Shown here: in pieces, positions 1-10,869 of the stretch | Layout of the letters: each line of letters begins with the position of its first letter | Position numbering within the stretch: the first letter of the stretch is position 1 | Assembly: GCA_033398695.1 (NCBI GenBank) | Contig: CM065802.1 | Coordinates: 138,866,096 to 138,930,095 of the forward strand | Direction: 5' to 3' | DNA: 64,000 nt | Source of the DNA: Orobanche coerulescens | Lineage: Eukaryota; Streptophyta; Magnoliopsida; Lamiales; Orobanchaceae | Notes under the pieces: model-generated | Told to the model about the DNA's origin: nothing | What the model saw: only the letters and a program-made list of their open reading frames with translations | Database searches by the model: none | Made by a program: the position numbers and the translations under genes

Positions 1-554
1 CCTCCGTGAGACTAATTAGGTACAAGGACGGGTGTGTCCGGACACTCGTCTTGTGCACTTGCACATACCATTACGGGCGTACTATAATGCCTCTCTTCAG
101 CGTCATTTCATAATTAAGATATATCATGATTGTGTTTATTCAACTCTTGAGGATTGTTGTTCTGTGTAACTGACCCCGTTGGGGGATGTTGTTTTCAGGT
201 CATGGCAGGGCTAAGGCACGGGAAGAGAACGTTGACGACGAGGAGTTTCAGTGATAGTAGTAGGGGGCCCCAGTCCTTCCAGTCTTCATGTTTTCTTCAT
301 TTGTACTCCGCTGCAGACTTCCATTTATATACTCATTTTAATTGGTGTTGTATATTTTATCTTCATATAAAATATACATGTATTCTGTTTTATCCTGGGC
401 GTGTTGTACTTAAAACTCCTCATCGGAGTAATTATTGATATACTGTGGTTCGGTACTACATTTATATCACTTAATTCATTAATTTTCATTCGCCTAGTGG
501 GTCCCAGTCGGGTGTCCACGGCACTGTAATATTCGCCTAGTTTGGGGTGTTACA
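1..554 (+). mobile_element. LTR-A fragment, 3' portion of a chromovirus-type LTR
   Basis: This is the 3' part of an LTR on the plus strand. It matches, in reverse complement, the LTRs at 52476-54379 and 59534-61527. It ends in the family terminus GGGGTGTTACA at 554, and the next bases (CAATCTGGCG) resume LTR-B, as the undisturbed LTR-B copy at 6699-6708 shows. The 5' part and its target-site duplication lie before the window, so solo LTR and full element cannot be told apart. Confidence 0.85.
170..198 (+). promoter_or_regulatory. Branch point, hairpin and 3' splice acceptor module in LTR-A
   Basis: CTGAC at 170-174 runs into CCCC, a short loop and GGGGG, and is followed by GTTTTCAG ending at 198. 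The distance from the putative branch A (173) to the acceptor G is 25 nt, typical of plant introns. The same arrangement recurs in every chromovirus-type LTR here. That it acts in splicing is inferred. Confidence 0.5.
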
Positions 555-1717
555 CAATCTGGCGAAGTTGGCCTGAGTCGCTCGTTATATGCTCGTTCTC
601 TGATCCATCCGAAGATTATGGAATGTTTAACAACTCAAAAATTACTCAAGAATACTTGTTCTATATGGAGGGCCGAAGGTTTGGGAAAAAAATGCTGGAA
701 AACGCTAGAAACTGCCCTATTTATAGGGCTGTTCGATCAACACGGCGCTGGACCCGGCGGTGCCTGCGGCGTGTTCCATAAGGCGGCCGAGAGTTCCTGG
801 AAAGCGTTGGAAGTTGTCCGGACGGTTCGGACAACACGGCGCTTTACCCGGCAGCGCCTGAATCGTGCCATGCGCCGTGTTCTGCAAGGCGGTCGATACA
901 CGGCACAGCATGCCGCGCAACACGGCGCTCACAGCGCCGGGTTCTTCGTCGGGTGCTGCTGACTGACATCCCTGTCTTGCTTTGGCCATAACTTGTTCGT
1001 TCGGGTTCGGAATGACTCGCCGTTTGTTCCATTAGAAAGATAACTAAATAATTTACGATGCACTAGAATTTTAGGATCTTTGAATTTTTTCGAGATATAT
1101 GGTGATTGATCAAAGTCGGTCCACACGCACAATGCCTTCCAGAAAGGTCTACGTTTATTTTTATTGACTCCCTTGTGGTACTTAATTTATGTTATGAATT
1201 GTTATTGTCCGATAATATAATACAAACAACACGAATCGTAAATCTCGAGGCAGATCAAATAATTCAATCACAGTTCGATCAGTGAGAGTCTCGATCACGA
1301 ATTCAATTTTTTAATTACGCAGCGAGAGAAAACATAGCGAGAAAAAGAAAACGGAGGATGATAATAATACATCGGTGCAAAAAAATCACAAAAATCGAGG
1401 TACATATATATAAATAGTATATATGTATATATGTATATCTATACATTACTAATTACATAGGTAAAAGGATATATACATGTAACATTATAACAACCTGGAT
1501 TATTATATCTATCTCATCCCGATAAATGTTGACACAGCGGTGACGTACAAAACATTATATATAAAATATATATTAACACTTTGCAATTACAAAAATTCAA
1601 GTCGTTATTCTAAACAACACGGGGTGATATAGTTCTCAACTCCGACACGATCACCAAAGTTATTCGACGGTTCACAAAATATAAAAATCACCCGATTTAT
1701 TTATTATGGGGTATCAC
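555..1717 (-). mobile_element. LTR-B, 3' LTR (minus strand), interrupted by LTR-A
   Basis: This aligns along its length with 6699-7687, the other LTR of the same element, and runs on past the point where that copy is cut (after TATTAAC near 1593). On the minus strand it starts TGTGATACCCC at 1717, followed outward by a C-rich stretch that is the polypurine tract on the coding strand. The part beyond LTR-A lies outside the window. No protein-coding capacity is expected. Confidence 0.8.
715..955 (-). promoter_or_regulatory. LTR-B promoter: TATA box plus AACACGGCGC palindrome array
   Basis: On the minus strand a perfect TATA-type sequence CCCTATAAATAGGG (715-728) follows directly after a cluster of AACACGGCGC and GCGCCGTGTT motifs in both orientations (about 737-955). 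The same unit is in the second LTR-B at 6836-7060. Array next to TATA is seen in the sequence; promoter function is inferred. Confidence 0.6.
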
Positions 1718-3600
1718 ACCCTATCCCCCTAAAAAGAAGTTTTGTCCTCGAAACTTGAAACGGGAAGGAGATTGATGAAATACATTCGGGTTATAGATCA
1801 CCTCTATGAATAATTTCATTTTTCAATCGCAATTATAACACTAGTACATATTTGTGAGAAAACATCAACACATAGTATGCCCCGTTAAGCATATCTCACG
1901 GGTTGACGACGACGAGGTTTTCTTGGATCACTGATATTCTAGCTTCACAGCATGCTCGTGTTCCCGTGCAGCTGCCTCCTGCGCAGTCTGACTTGCGTCC
2001 CGATGAAATTATGCTACGGCCTCTAGATAACTGATATGCTCCAAGCAACGGGTATGCTTAGTAGGATACATACTTAGAAGATTACTCAACTGTTTCCTTT
2101 CGGTTAACATCTTAAGTCTACTATGGAAGTACCTCTCAGGGTCTAATATACACATCAAACCGACTTTAAGTTGGTGGTCCTAACGGCGCTATAGTTGTTT
2201 CTTAGCAGCCGCTATTATGGAGTCGCCGTCATTCAGTGTCACTTATCTCTCTCCGCCACAACAATGATAATATTAATAATAAAATCTTAGCGATAGACTC
2301 GCAAGGATACCTGATAAGGACCAAGTTAATCAATGGTACGAATACGACCAAAATATTGGTCAAGCTAGAAAAATGCAATCACGAACCATCTCTCAGATGT
2401 TGATCGTAGAGACTAGCAAACCAAAAGAAATGAAATTTGATCAAAAGAAAAGGAACTAACGGGGAATTAAAATTATTACATCCCACTCCTTTGGAAATAA
2501 GTTTCGTCCCAAAACTTAGGACATGAAACAATCAAGGCAAGACAAACTTTAGATGACACAGGTTATATGCTGCCAACAACGGACACAAAACTCCATGTCA
2601 TACATAGCCGCTGCGGTCCGATTCAATACGCAAGAATGTTTACGAAGTGCAACAATCATGAATCACTATGGTTGATAATCCAAATAGTACAATAACCAAA
2701 ATGCGAGCTTAATGCTGAACAAGTATATAATTCCGACAACCTCGAAGGTTTGGAAGATGACTTACTGGGACGAGTACCTGAATCTTAAGGAAATCAGACA
2801 CTCGATAATAATGATGCGAGAGCGAGCAACAACAATTGAACCACAACGATCGAAGAGATTGATCGAACAACAATGATTGGATGACAATAATTAAACAACT
2901 CCGAAGTTCACGCATCAACTCAAGACGTTAAGTGGCCTTGTAAGAATTATAAGGCATTTACTTTGCATAGCACTCACGAGATTTGAACCGAACTTGGGGA
3001 AAAATCACAACTGTAAACGGATTCATCCGAAACGATGTCACATCTCGTTCGAACGACAAAAACCGGAGAACAGAACAAATTCAGAAGGTAGCATCGAACA
3101 TAAGCAAATCGATAGGATGGAAAAATACATAAGTCAAAAACTCGGGTGTCACGATCCATCTTAAATGAAAGAAGTTTGTCCCTAAAATTTAGAACAACGA
3201 AAACAAGGTAATAACATAACAAGCAACTTCATAAGGTCGGATGATCAAATCTCTAGGCATTCTGACGAATGCTGAATGACTATTAACATCACGAGAATTT
3301 CTCGGTAGTGATGCAGTTCAGTTAACGGCACAAGTTGAATTTAAAATAAAGCACAACGCAAATAGATATGGTTTTCTGTGGAATCATGAGTTACCAAAGG
3401 AAATATGGTCCAATATTCAACGACAATGGGGTTATACAACGAGATATTGAAACTAGTACTTGACGGAAACCACAATTACGATAAGCTCATACATCAAGTC
3501 AATTATCGCAGTGCCACCGAACTCGTAAGTTCTGCAGTGCGACAATAGAGTCAAAAATAAGGGTTCAAGGCCCTAAATGGTACAAACGTAAGTATCCCGA
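1718..3600 (-). mobile_element. Element B interior, degenerate, with repeated 3'-pol-end remnants
   Basis: No reading frame with recognisable similarity remains. The stretch starts with the polypurine tract and the last codons of a chromovirus pol (C-rich run then AAGTTTTGTCCTCGAAAC on the plus strand, 1718-1757). Close variants of this junction recur near 2481-2523, 3150-3190 and 3605-3650, so several 3' ends of related minus-strand elements are stacked here. At 2461-2480 the sequence ends ATTATTACA, like an LTR terminus. I see no other structure. Confidence 0.55.
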
Positions 3601-5000
3601 TTATTAAACTCTTCTCCCCCTCAAAGGGAGTTTTGTCCTCAATACGTAGAACTACCAAGTTGAGATGGAAGCAACAAGATAAAGAGAATCAAAGCCACAA
3701 TTGTCGGAAACATCAACAATTTAGACATAATATGAAAGCATCACTTGCCAACATCTGGGATACCGGACGCCCCTTGATCGTTTGCTTTATTCTCCTATAG
3801 TTTACGGACATTTGATCGAACGTTAATTGCTCACGGCTCCTCAGAATCCTTAGAATCGTCAACCGAGTTGAACAAGTCGGAATTATGGATATACAATTCA
3901 TAGGACATGACCAACAACAACATTTAACATCAACTGATTCATCATAATCGGGTAGAAAATGAGATCAAGAACAAAATCTACAAAATGGTTAACTCAAGAA
4001 AAATCAAGGAATTACCTCGATCCGACGAAGAACAATAGAATAGATGATGTTATACTCCAAAACACCTTTGAACGGAATAAAATTAGCCAAGATCACGAAC
4101 CCTAGTCGCCTTTGATTCACACCTTGGTGTTACCCGTGGAAAAAAAGGAAAAGAGTGGAAATAATGAATCATGATTGCTGTCCGGTTTATATACCGAACA
4201 GATTAGCATGCGCTAACTACAAGCTAGCGTGTGCTAACGATACTCCAACCCCAGTCCAGTAGCTTCTGGACTGCCCCCCGAACTACCAGTTAGTGCGCGT
4301 TACCCTCCCCGTAGCGTGCGCTAACTGCTGCATCTTAGCGCGCGCTATATAATTCCATAGCGTGCGCTGCCGAACTCTCAGTTGATTGCAGTAGTTTCTG
4401 CATCTCGCATTAGCGTGCGCTATCCACAAGGTAGCGTGCGCTAATTCTGCAAAATATCACGCGCCATACCTATATCAAACTAGAATTCACCACCACAACT
4501 ATACCCCCACTGGGACAACAAACACACAATAATCTGAATCGCAACCAAATGCGTGTCCAAACATGACATACGATCCCAAAACTATACGATTGTGGTGCCA
4601 ACACTTCATAAAAACAATCCTTTTGAAATTAAGAGGGCGAGCTACGCTTCGCCAAAACTTGTAAGTATTTTACTCTTGCTGGAAGAGGATGCTTTTATTT
4701 TACACGTCGATTTTGAAATAATGCATAAAACAATTTATATTTTTAAAATTCTCGCAGACGTCTATAATCCGAAATGTTTCAAAAATTTACTTGGGTTATC
4801 CTCCTCTTCTACTAATTGTTTAATCGAAAAGAAAATATTTTCCACCGAATACATACTCATTTGATATAACAATATTAAATCGTAGGTTTTTACCATTTGA
4901 AAGAGTTTGAAAAACCACTTTAAAAATACTCCCGCAGCGGTTAAAATTGATACTTAAAAATCTCATTCTTAAAAGAATATAGGAATCGATAATATTCCCA
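3601..5000 (-). mobile_element. Remnant of an LTR related to LTR-E (minus strand)
   Basis: Positions about 3830-4130 align with LTR-E at about 29160-29430, including the shared stretch ending at a donor-like GAG|GTAATT (intron side begins at 4015, minus strand). A TATA box (4185-4196) and a palindrome array (4201-4460) follow in the order seen in the other LTRs, but the array motif is that of LTR-D, not LTR-E. The outer boundary on the high-coordinate side is unclear. Confidence 0.5.
4185..4460 (-). promoter_or_regulatory. LTR promoter: TATA box plus TAGCGTGCGCTA array
   Basis: On the minus strand GGTATATAAAC (4185-4196) lies immediately downstream of about eight copies of the near-palindrome TAGCGTGCGCTA and variants (4201-4460). 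The motif is the same as in LTR-D (20314-20537 and 26435-26658), although the flanking sequence is closer to LTR-E. Confidence 0.6.
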
Positions 5001-5508
5001 ATTTTCCAAAATACAATGTATCACTATTTTCACCCGACCGTATACGTATTGTACATCCCAAAACTTTAATACAACCAACAAGTTCTAGCCCCTCGACCAA
5101 GGTTGATCGAATTAACACCACACAATCACCGCACCACTAAGAGGGGACTTATAATCGAGGGACTTACCATCTCCATATGCCAGTATGCTCAAGTTAAACA
5201 AACATATACATGAAGGAAAATTAATGGACATAGTTTGAAGAAATACAAACAAATTACTATAGCTTCCCGTAGGTATCTGATAAGATCACAAGTCAATGAA
5301 ACACAGTCCCAATGGAATACGGCTCACAAGAAGGACTTAAAATCCATATGTTCAGGACTAAAATAATTTGAAAAAAGAAATTGGGGATCAGAGAAACTTA
5401 CAGCGCAGGTCGCACGAGGTAGCAGCAACCCAGTGATATCATAAAGAGACGACCAACTCAACTTTGACAGACCCAAAACACCAACATCCTAGGTATCCAT
5501 AAACCTAA
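5001..5508 (-). other. Leader region of element B, no gene
   Basis: About 500 bases between the LTR remnant and the primer site of element B. No ORF, repeat or array is visible. By position it is the untranslated leader downstream of the 5' LTR, or what is left of it. Confidence 0.4.
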
Positions 5509-5520
5509 GCTCCAATACCA
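5509..5520 (-). other. Primer binding site of element B (initiator Met tRNA type)
   Basis: The minus-strand sequence TGGTATTGGAGC is a two-mismatch version of the TGGTATCAGAGC primer site used by many plant LTR elements. It lies five bases inside the LTR-B terminus at 5526. Confidence 0.7.
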
Positions 5521-5927
5521 CATTCTTTAACACCCCCACGATTTACAAAGATATTACAACGCCATAGATTATTTTGTAGAACCTACCAGGCTTAGACCAA
5601 CATAAAACACATTAACCATCAACTGAACCAAGACATTGACACACTTAAAACCAATGTCAACTTCAATACGACATACATCACCAAAACAATACAATACATG
5701 GTCCTGTTGGATCATAACAGATACAACAACTTACAACTGATCCAACAACATCAACAACAACTAACACCGACACATTAAACAATATATGACAGTACCCGCG
5801 CGAGTACAAAACCAAAACACGGCTTTGACCATGACAAAACGACCACCGACTCAAAATAACACATGATATCAGTGTTGCTCGCCATCCTCGTGGCCTTTCT
5901 GCGCCGTCTCACCACTAAGACATGTGC

Positions 5928-5967
5928 CTGAATACACATCACGTATATTCACCCCCGAAGGGGTCAG
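5928..5967 (-). promoter_or_regulatory. Branch point, CUUCGG hairpin and acceptor module in LTR-B
   Basis: On the minus strand CTGAC (5967-5963) opens into CCCCTTCGGGGG, which would form a stem with the very stable UUCG tetraloop, and then TGTATTCAG with its last base at 5928. Branch A (5964) to acceptor is 36 nt. The splicing role is inferred. Confidence 0.5.
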
Positions 5968-6835
5968 CAAACAGCCGAGGCAAGTACAATGATTCATGAA
6001 TATGTACCATAAGTGAATAAACAACCAAATCATAGTGCCATCATATTCCGGAATACCATACCAAAATCATCATCATACAACAACCTCTCGAGCTGTACTG
6101 GCCCTGTACTTCACGCGAGATACACACCCCTGGGAGTCCTCGTCAGGCCCTCTCTGGTTGTACAACCCCACCGAGTGGTCCGCAGATACTCGCAGTGTAA
6201 CGAATCCCAGGGTACCCTTGCTGGTTTTAACTCGGTTCACACATACTCAGTAACCACATGGCACAAACCACATTTTCCAAAATTACCACTTTTCACAAGA
6301 TCACATTTTTCACATATTCACATGAAGTACATTAAACGCAATCAAAGTACTTGCGTGGTGACTTCAGGGATAAAAACGTTTCGAGCATTTGTAATTAGGA
6401 TTCAAAACTCTGAAGTCTCCAGCCTACAATGAGGAATTCATGTTAACCGACATTAGGACTGTTCATTCTAATCGAAATAACGTCGAAAACCTTAATTGAA
6501 TCCCCTAGGGAACTTTTATCGGACGCTTCGTGGACGGTATCCGATTACGATGGTTTAAATGAAGGTTTTAATTTCCGTTCCACTAGAATTGATAAGAACA
6601 GTTCCAGGATATTGGATATATAACCATTTCCAAGATCTAAATAAGTATAAATCCGAAATCTCGAAAAACGAGTTTTAGGGTTCATGGTTGAATTACCTCC
6701 AATCTGGCGAAGTTGGCCTGAAGATCCCTCCGAAGATTATGGAATGTTTAACAACTCAAAAATCACTCAAGAATACCTATTCTATAAGGAGGGCCGAAGG
6801 ATTGGGAAAAAACTGCTGGAAAACGCTGGAAAATG

Positions 6836-7060
6836 CCCTATTTATAGGGTTGTTCGATCAACATGTCGCTGGACCCGGCGGCGCGTGCGCCGTGTTCTAT
6901 AAGGCGGCCAAGAGTTTCTGGAAAGCGTTGGAAGCTGTCCCGACAGTTCGGACAACACGGCGCTGTACCCAGCAGCGCCTGCACCATGTCATGTGCTGTG
7001 TTCCATAAGGCGGCTGCTACACGGCACAGCGTGCCGTGCAACACGGCACTCACATCGCCA
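6836..7060 (-). promoter_or_regulatory. LTR-B 5' promoter: TATA box plus AACACGGCGC array
   Basis: Second copy of the 715-955 module. CCCTATAAATAGGG sits at 6836-6849 on the minus strand, directly downstream of the GGCGC/GCGCC array at about 6864-7060. Several motif copies differ from the other LTR by single changes. Confidence 0.6.
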
Positions 7061-8202
7061 GGTACTTCGCCGGGTGCTGCTGACTGACATCCCTGTCTTG
7101 CTTTGGCCATAACTTGTTCGTTCGGGTTCGGAATGACTCGCCGTTTGTTCCATTAGAAAGCTAACTAAATAATTTACGATGCACTAGAATTTTAGGATCT
7201 TTGAATTTTTTCGAGATTTATGGTGTTTGATCAATGTCGGTCCTGACGCACAGCGCCTTCCAGAAAGGTCTACACTTATTTTTATTAACTCCCTTGTGGT
7301 ACTTAATTTATTTTATGAATTATCTAATAATATAATACTCAAAACACGAATAGCAAATCTCGAGGCCGATCAAATAATCCAATCACAGTTCGATCAGTGA
7401 GAGTCTCGATCACAAATTGAAAATTTTAATTACGCACCGAGAGAAAACATAGCGATAAAAAGAAAATGGAGGATGATAATAATACATCAGTGCAAACGAA
7501 TCACAAAAATCGAGGTATATATAAAATAGTGTATATGTAAGTGTATATCTATACATTACTTATTGCATAGGTAAAAGCATATGTACATGTAACATTATAA
7601 CAATCCAGATTATTATATCTATCTCATCCCGATGAATGTTGACACAACGGTGATGTACAAAATATTATATATAAAATATATATTAACTGTAAGACCCCCA
7701 AAACTATCCGGGATATTACATCACTGTGGGTCCCGCGCCAGAACCCACCAGGCTAAAAACCATTTCAAAAGCGTTTAAAAATACCAAAAGGACGATGACG
7801 GTAATATTTTAAATACCCAAATATTTACCAAAACATAGTTCTCAAATACCGTCATAAAATACTATTTGAAAATACAAGGCGAAATGCCAAATCTCGACAG
7901 TTCAAAATGTACGTTAAGCCACCACTTATACGTACTGATAAAATAGTTGGGGAAAAAGGTTTAACGAAATAATCCAAGTTCGCAAAATGCCAAAAGGCCA
8001 TTTTGAAAGTACACACGAGTTGGCAAAAGTACTAAAAGCCATTATAAAATTTCACATGCAGCGAATAGAGACACAATTAAATACATTAGCCGCGGAATTA
8101 TAAAAACCAGAAAGAGCACTCGAATCCCAATAACCACGCCATAGCCAGTATCACCGGAAAGCTCATCCCTTCACGACCGCTACTAGCTCGAACTCCGAGT
8201 AC

Positions 8203-8231
8203 CTAAAAGATAACGCCCACGACGGGGTCAG
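8203..8231 (-). promoter_or_regulatory. Branch point, hairpin and acceptor module in LTR-C
   Basis: On the minus strand CTGAC (8231-8227) is followed by CCCCGTCGTGGG and TTATCTTTTAG ending at 8203. Branch A to acceptor is 25 nt. Same order as in LTR-A, -B, -D and -E. Confidence 0.5.
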
Positions 8232-8329
8232 CCATAATACTCAACAACGATAACGATCACATCACAAAAACAATACATATCAATGTAATTACAAGGTAAG
8301 AATAATCCCAACATAGTCTTACCGATATT

Positions 8330-8445
8330 ATCCGGATCCGATCCGTCCGGATATTTCTGAATCCGGATACGGATTCGGATACCTTTACTAAATGCCGGAT
8401 CCGGATACGGATATGGCCATATCTGGCTCCGTATTATCCGTTTGA
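8330..8445. repeat. Short CCGGAT/ATCCGG repeat cluster
   Basis: About ten copies of TCCGGAT and its reverse complement lie within 115 bases, inside LTR-C and upstream of its acceptor module. The motif is palindromic at its core (TCCGGA). No function can be assigned. Confidence 0.7.
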
Positions 8446-8454
8446 AAGCCCTAA

Positions 8455-8865
8455 CCCCAACAAGATCAATGAAGGATCGAAAACCGAGAATACCAACGGT
8501 ACGACAAACTCCAATAAGATCAATAAAGGAACAACAACCGAGAATATCAATAACACGGTAAATTCCAACAAGATCAATAGAGGATCGACAATCGAGAATA
8601 CCAACAGTACGATAAACTCCAATAAGATTAATAAGGGATCAACAACTGAGAATACCAACGGTACGATAAACTCGAATAAGATTAATAAAGAATCAACAAC
8701 CGAGAATACCGACGACGCGGTAACTCCAAAACAGATTCAAGGATCAATAACGAACGAGCTTACCAATGATAGGGTGAACTCCAAACGAGATTAATAAAGG
8801 GTCAATGATAAGCGAGTTGACCATCGATATGGTAACTCCAAATGAGATTAACAAAGGGTCAACGT
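8455..8865. repeat. 54-bp tandem repeat in LTR-C, about 7.5 copies
   Basis: The unit begins AACTCCAATAAGATCAATAA and ends in a GGTA/GATA step; adjacent copies are 54 bp apart at first and diverge toward the right end. It lies in the inferred LTR intron. It creates a spurious 18-residue-periodic frame on the minus strand. Confidence 0.8.
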
Positions 8866-9374
8866 GGACAGATACACGAGAGAATAAAATCGTCAACCAT
8901 ATACAAATCATATATATGGGATTTCAAAGACAACCCGACTATCGAACAGATCCGATTATACATGGACTATGAACGACCAATCAATAAGACTCAAGATGGA
9001 CGTCACGATACGCCCGATCCGGACATGTGTCCGTATACAAGCCAACCATGGTATTGATCAGATACACGTCTGGTCTCATACCTAATCAGTCTCACGAAGT
9101 ACGTCTCATGCGCACAGTTCAATATGAGGTCGAAACCAACATATGCTACACGTGCCCGCCCTGATCCTACACATGACCGATCAGAACGTATCTGACTCCA
9201 GATATGTCATGATACAACATGACAACGAATCTCGAAGAAATGCATATCCAACAAGGATCAAAAGACTTTCCAAAAGGGCATCAATAACTCGATCATGAAA
9301 GACCGACACTACCATAATGTCGTATTACGTCAGACAACAGTTCACAGCATGCTCAATAATGCACATGATAATAG

Positions 9375-9511
9375 CACATAAACTCCCAAGACAGCAGCCA
9401 AGGGTCACGGAAGCATCTACTCATGAATACTCCGGACAATATCACATAAACTCCCAAGGCAGTAGCCAAGGGTTACGGAAGCATGTACTCAAGAATACTC
9501 CGGACATAGGT
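9375..9511. repeat. 68-bp tandem duplication in LTR-C
   Basis: Two copies of a unit starting CACATAAACTCCCAAG and ending ATACTCCGGACA follow head to tail, with few differences. It lies inside LTR-C, upstream of its acceptor module. Confidence 0.8.
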
Positions 9512-10364
9512 GCCATTTAGTTCTTATCCACTAACACATAGGCCCAACAGATTACAGCTCAGAGAAAGAGCACATCACAAAATGTAACAAACAATGGTGC
9601 ACACTCACCACATGAAATATCAAATCACAAATGTAATAATGCAACAGGATGATTATCATAATCTAGCAATATTAATTTACCTCAAGCTCGAGACGCTAAC
9701 CTTTCCACGACCAACATCCCTAAACGAATACACAGTTATCCGAATAATCCAAAATGAAGTACAATCCATAACTAATATCAAACCACCATCTCGAGTTCAA
9801 TGTCGGCATGATAACTAGTCTTGATATCTAATCTCTCACATAATAGACCAATTATAATTCACGTCTCCACTAGACATCTTTAAAATCATATACATTATGA
9901 TTTATCTTAGTCCAAGCATAATATACATACCATCATCCCGACAATTCATATTCCATAATACCATTGCTATATGAATCATAAATGAAATGAAAACGAAATC
10001 TGTAACACCCCCAAATCCCATTGGGTTATTACAGTGCCGTGGACCACACACCCAGAGATCCACCAGGCGAAACATGACTAAAATATATTAAATTAACCAA
10101 CAAGGGAGATCACAGTCCTTACCATGATATCCGACACAATATTCCAATAAGGAATTTCAATGACAATGATGGGCTTACATGGCCCAAAAATAAAAATACA
10201 ACAACATTCACGAGCATCTGCTCGGGTAATACATAATGACAATGACTGACAAACTAGAGAACACTCCACCTGACTGACAAACATGAACAACTCGGACTAG
10301 TATCGCTCGAATGCCTCGTCGCCATCATCATGCCCCTGTGTCTCAACTCTCTCCTCGCAAGCAC

Positions 10365-10402
10365 CTAAAATATGAAAACATGTTCCACCCTCACGGGGTC
10401 AG
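10365..10402 (-). promoter_or_regulatory. Branch point, hairpin and acceptor module in LTR-E
   Basis: On the minus strand CTGAC (10402-10398) is followed by CCCCGTGAGGG and CATATTTTAG ending at 10365; branch A to acceptor is 34 nt. The donor-like CAAG|GTATAT that would pair with it lies at 29329, separated here by two later insertions. Confidence 0.5.
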
Positions 10403-10749
10403 TCATCCAGATAATGAACATCAAATACAGGTATAACATGATATGCATCCAAAGGCAGAATGAAATGGTACAATGATGATAATAATACGAGATGCTCACA
10501 AACCTATGTAAGAACCGAGCATTCGTGAAACACTATGCCCACGACATACTATTAATACCTGTTCGACAGGTTAGAACATAAATGCCCAACGGCGAATCAT
10601 AATTATAGAGTACCATAATGAATTACACGACATGAACCAAACCAGAACTGAATTAATTATGAATCACAATGCCCGAAGGCTCCAATGAAATTATCAAGAC
10701 AATCACAAAGGCCTGAAAGCCACTCAGCCGAAGCTGTCAAATATCACAA

Positions 10750-10869
10750 TCACCTGAAGCCAAAACAGCCCGAAGCTGTATCGATTAGGGCCGAAGCCAC
10801 GACACGAAGCCGTATCACAATTAGGGCCGAAGCCACGGCACGAAGCCGTAGCACAATTAGGGCCGAAGC
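10750..10869. repeat. 36-bp tandem repeat in LTR-E
   Basis: Units such as ATTAGGGCCGAAGCCACG recur every 36 bp (10784, 10820, 10856), with degenerate copies further left. The array is cut by the Athila-type element and resumes briefly at 18832. Confidence 0.75.

Larger units (their letters stand above)
5526..7687 (-). mobile_element. LTR-B, 5' LTR (minus strand), cut by LTR-C
   Basis: The 3' end is TTTAACACCCCC at 5526, a damaged TGTAACACC-type terminus, with the primer site outside it. The 6699-7687 part repeats 555-1593. At 7688 LTR-C begins, after TTAAC, so the first roughly 125 bases of this LTR are not in place. A donor-like GGAG|GTAATT lies at 6696 just downstream of the TATA box and an acceptor module at 5928-5967, giving an inferred intron of about 770 nt. 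Confidence 0.8.
7688..10000 (-). mobile_element. LTR-C, minus strand, truncated by element E
   Basis: It starts with TGTAAGACCCCC at 7688 inside LTR-B (TTAAC on the left side) and has the GTGGGTCCC...CCACCAGGC block near the terminus that LTR-A and LTR-E also carry. It contains the branch-point and acceptor module (8203-8231) and three separate tandem repeats. Element E interrupts it at 10001, so its promoter part is not in the window. No coding capacity: the long minus-strand frame at 8434-8658 is a translation of the 54-bp repeat. Confidence 0.7.
10001..10869 (-). mobile_element. LTR-E, 3' LTR, first of three pieces
   Basis: It begins TGTAACACCCCCAAATCCCA at 10001, repeated at 31695 as the start of the other LTR of the same element. 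It is interrupted at 10870 by the Athila-type element, whose target-site duplication GAAGC occupies 10865-10869 and 18827-18831. It continues at 18832-20159 and 28622-30362; rejoined length is about 3.9 kb. The stretch before 10001 (AAATC) is the left target site. Confidence 0.85.

Noticed and set aside
8434..8658. Minus-strand hydrophobic repeat protein of 74 codons
   Set aside because: It is only a translation of the 54-bp tandem repeat in LTR-C; its 18-residue period equals the DNA unit.
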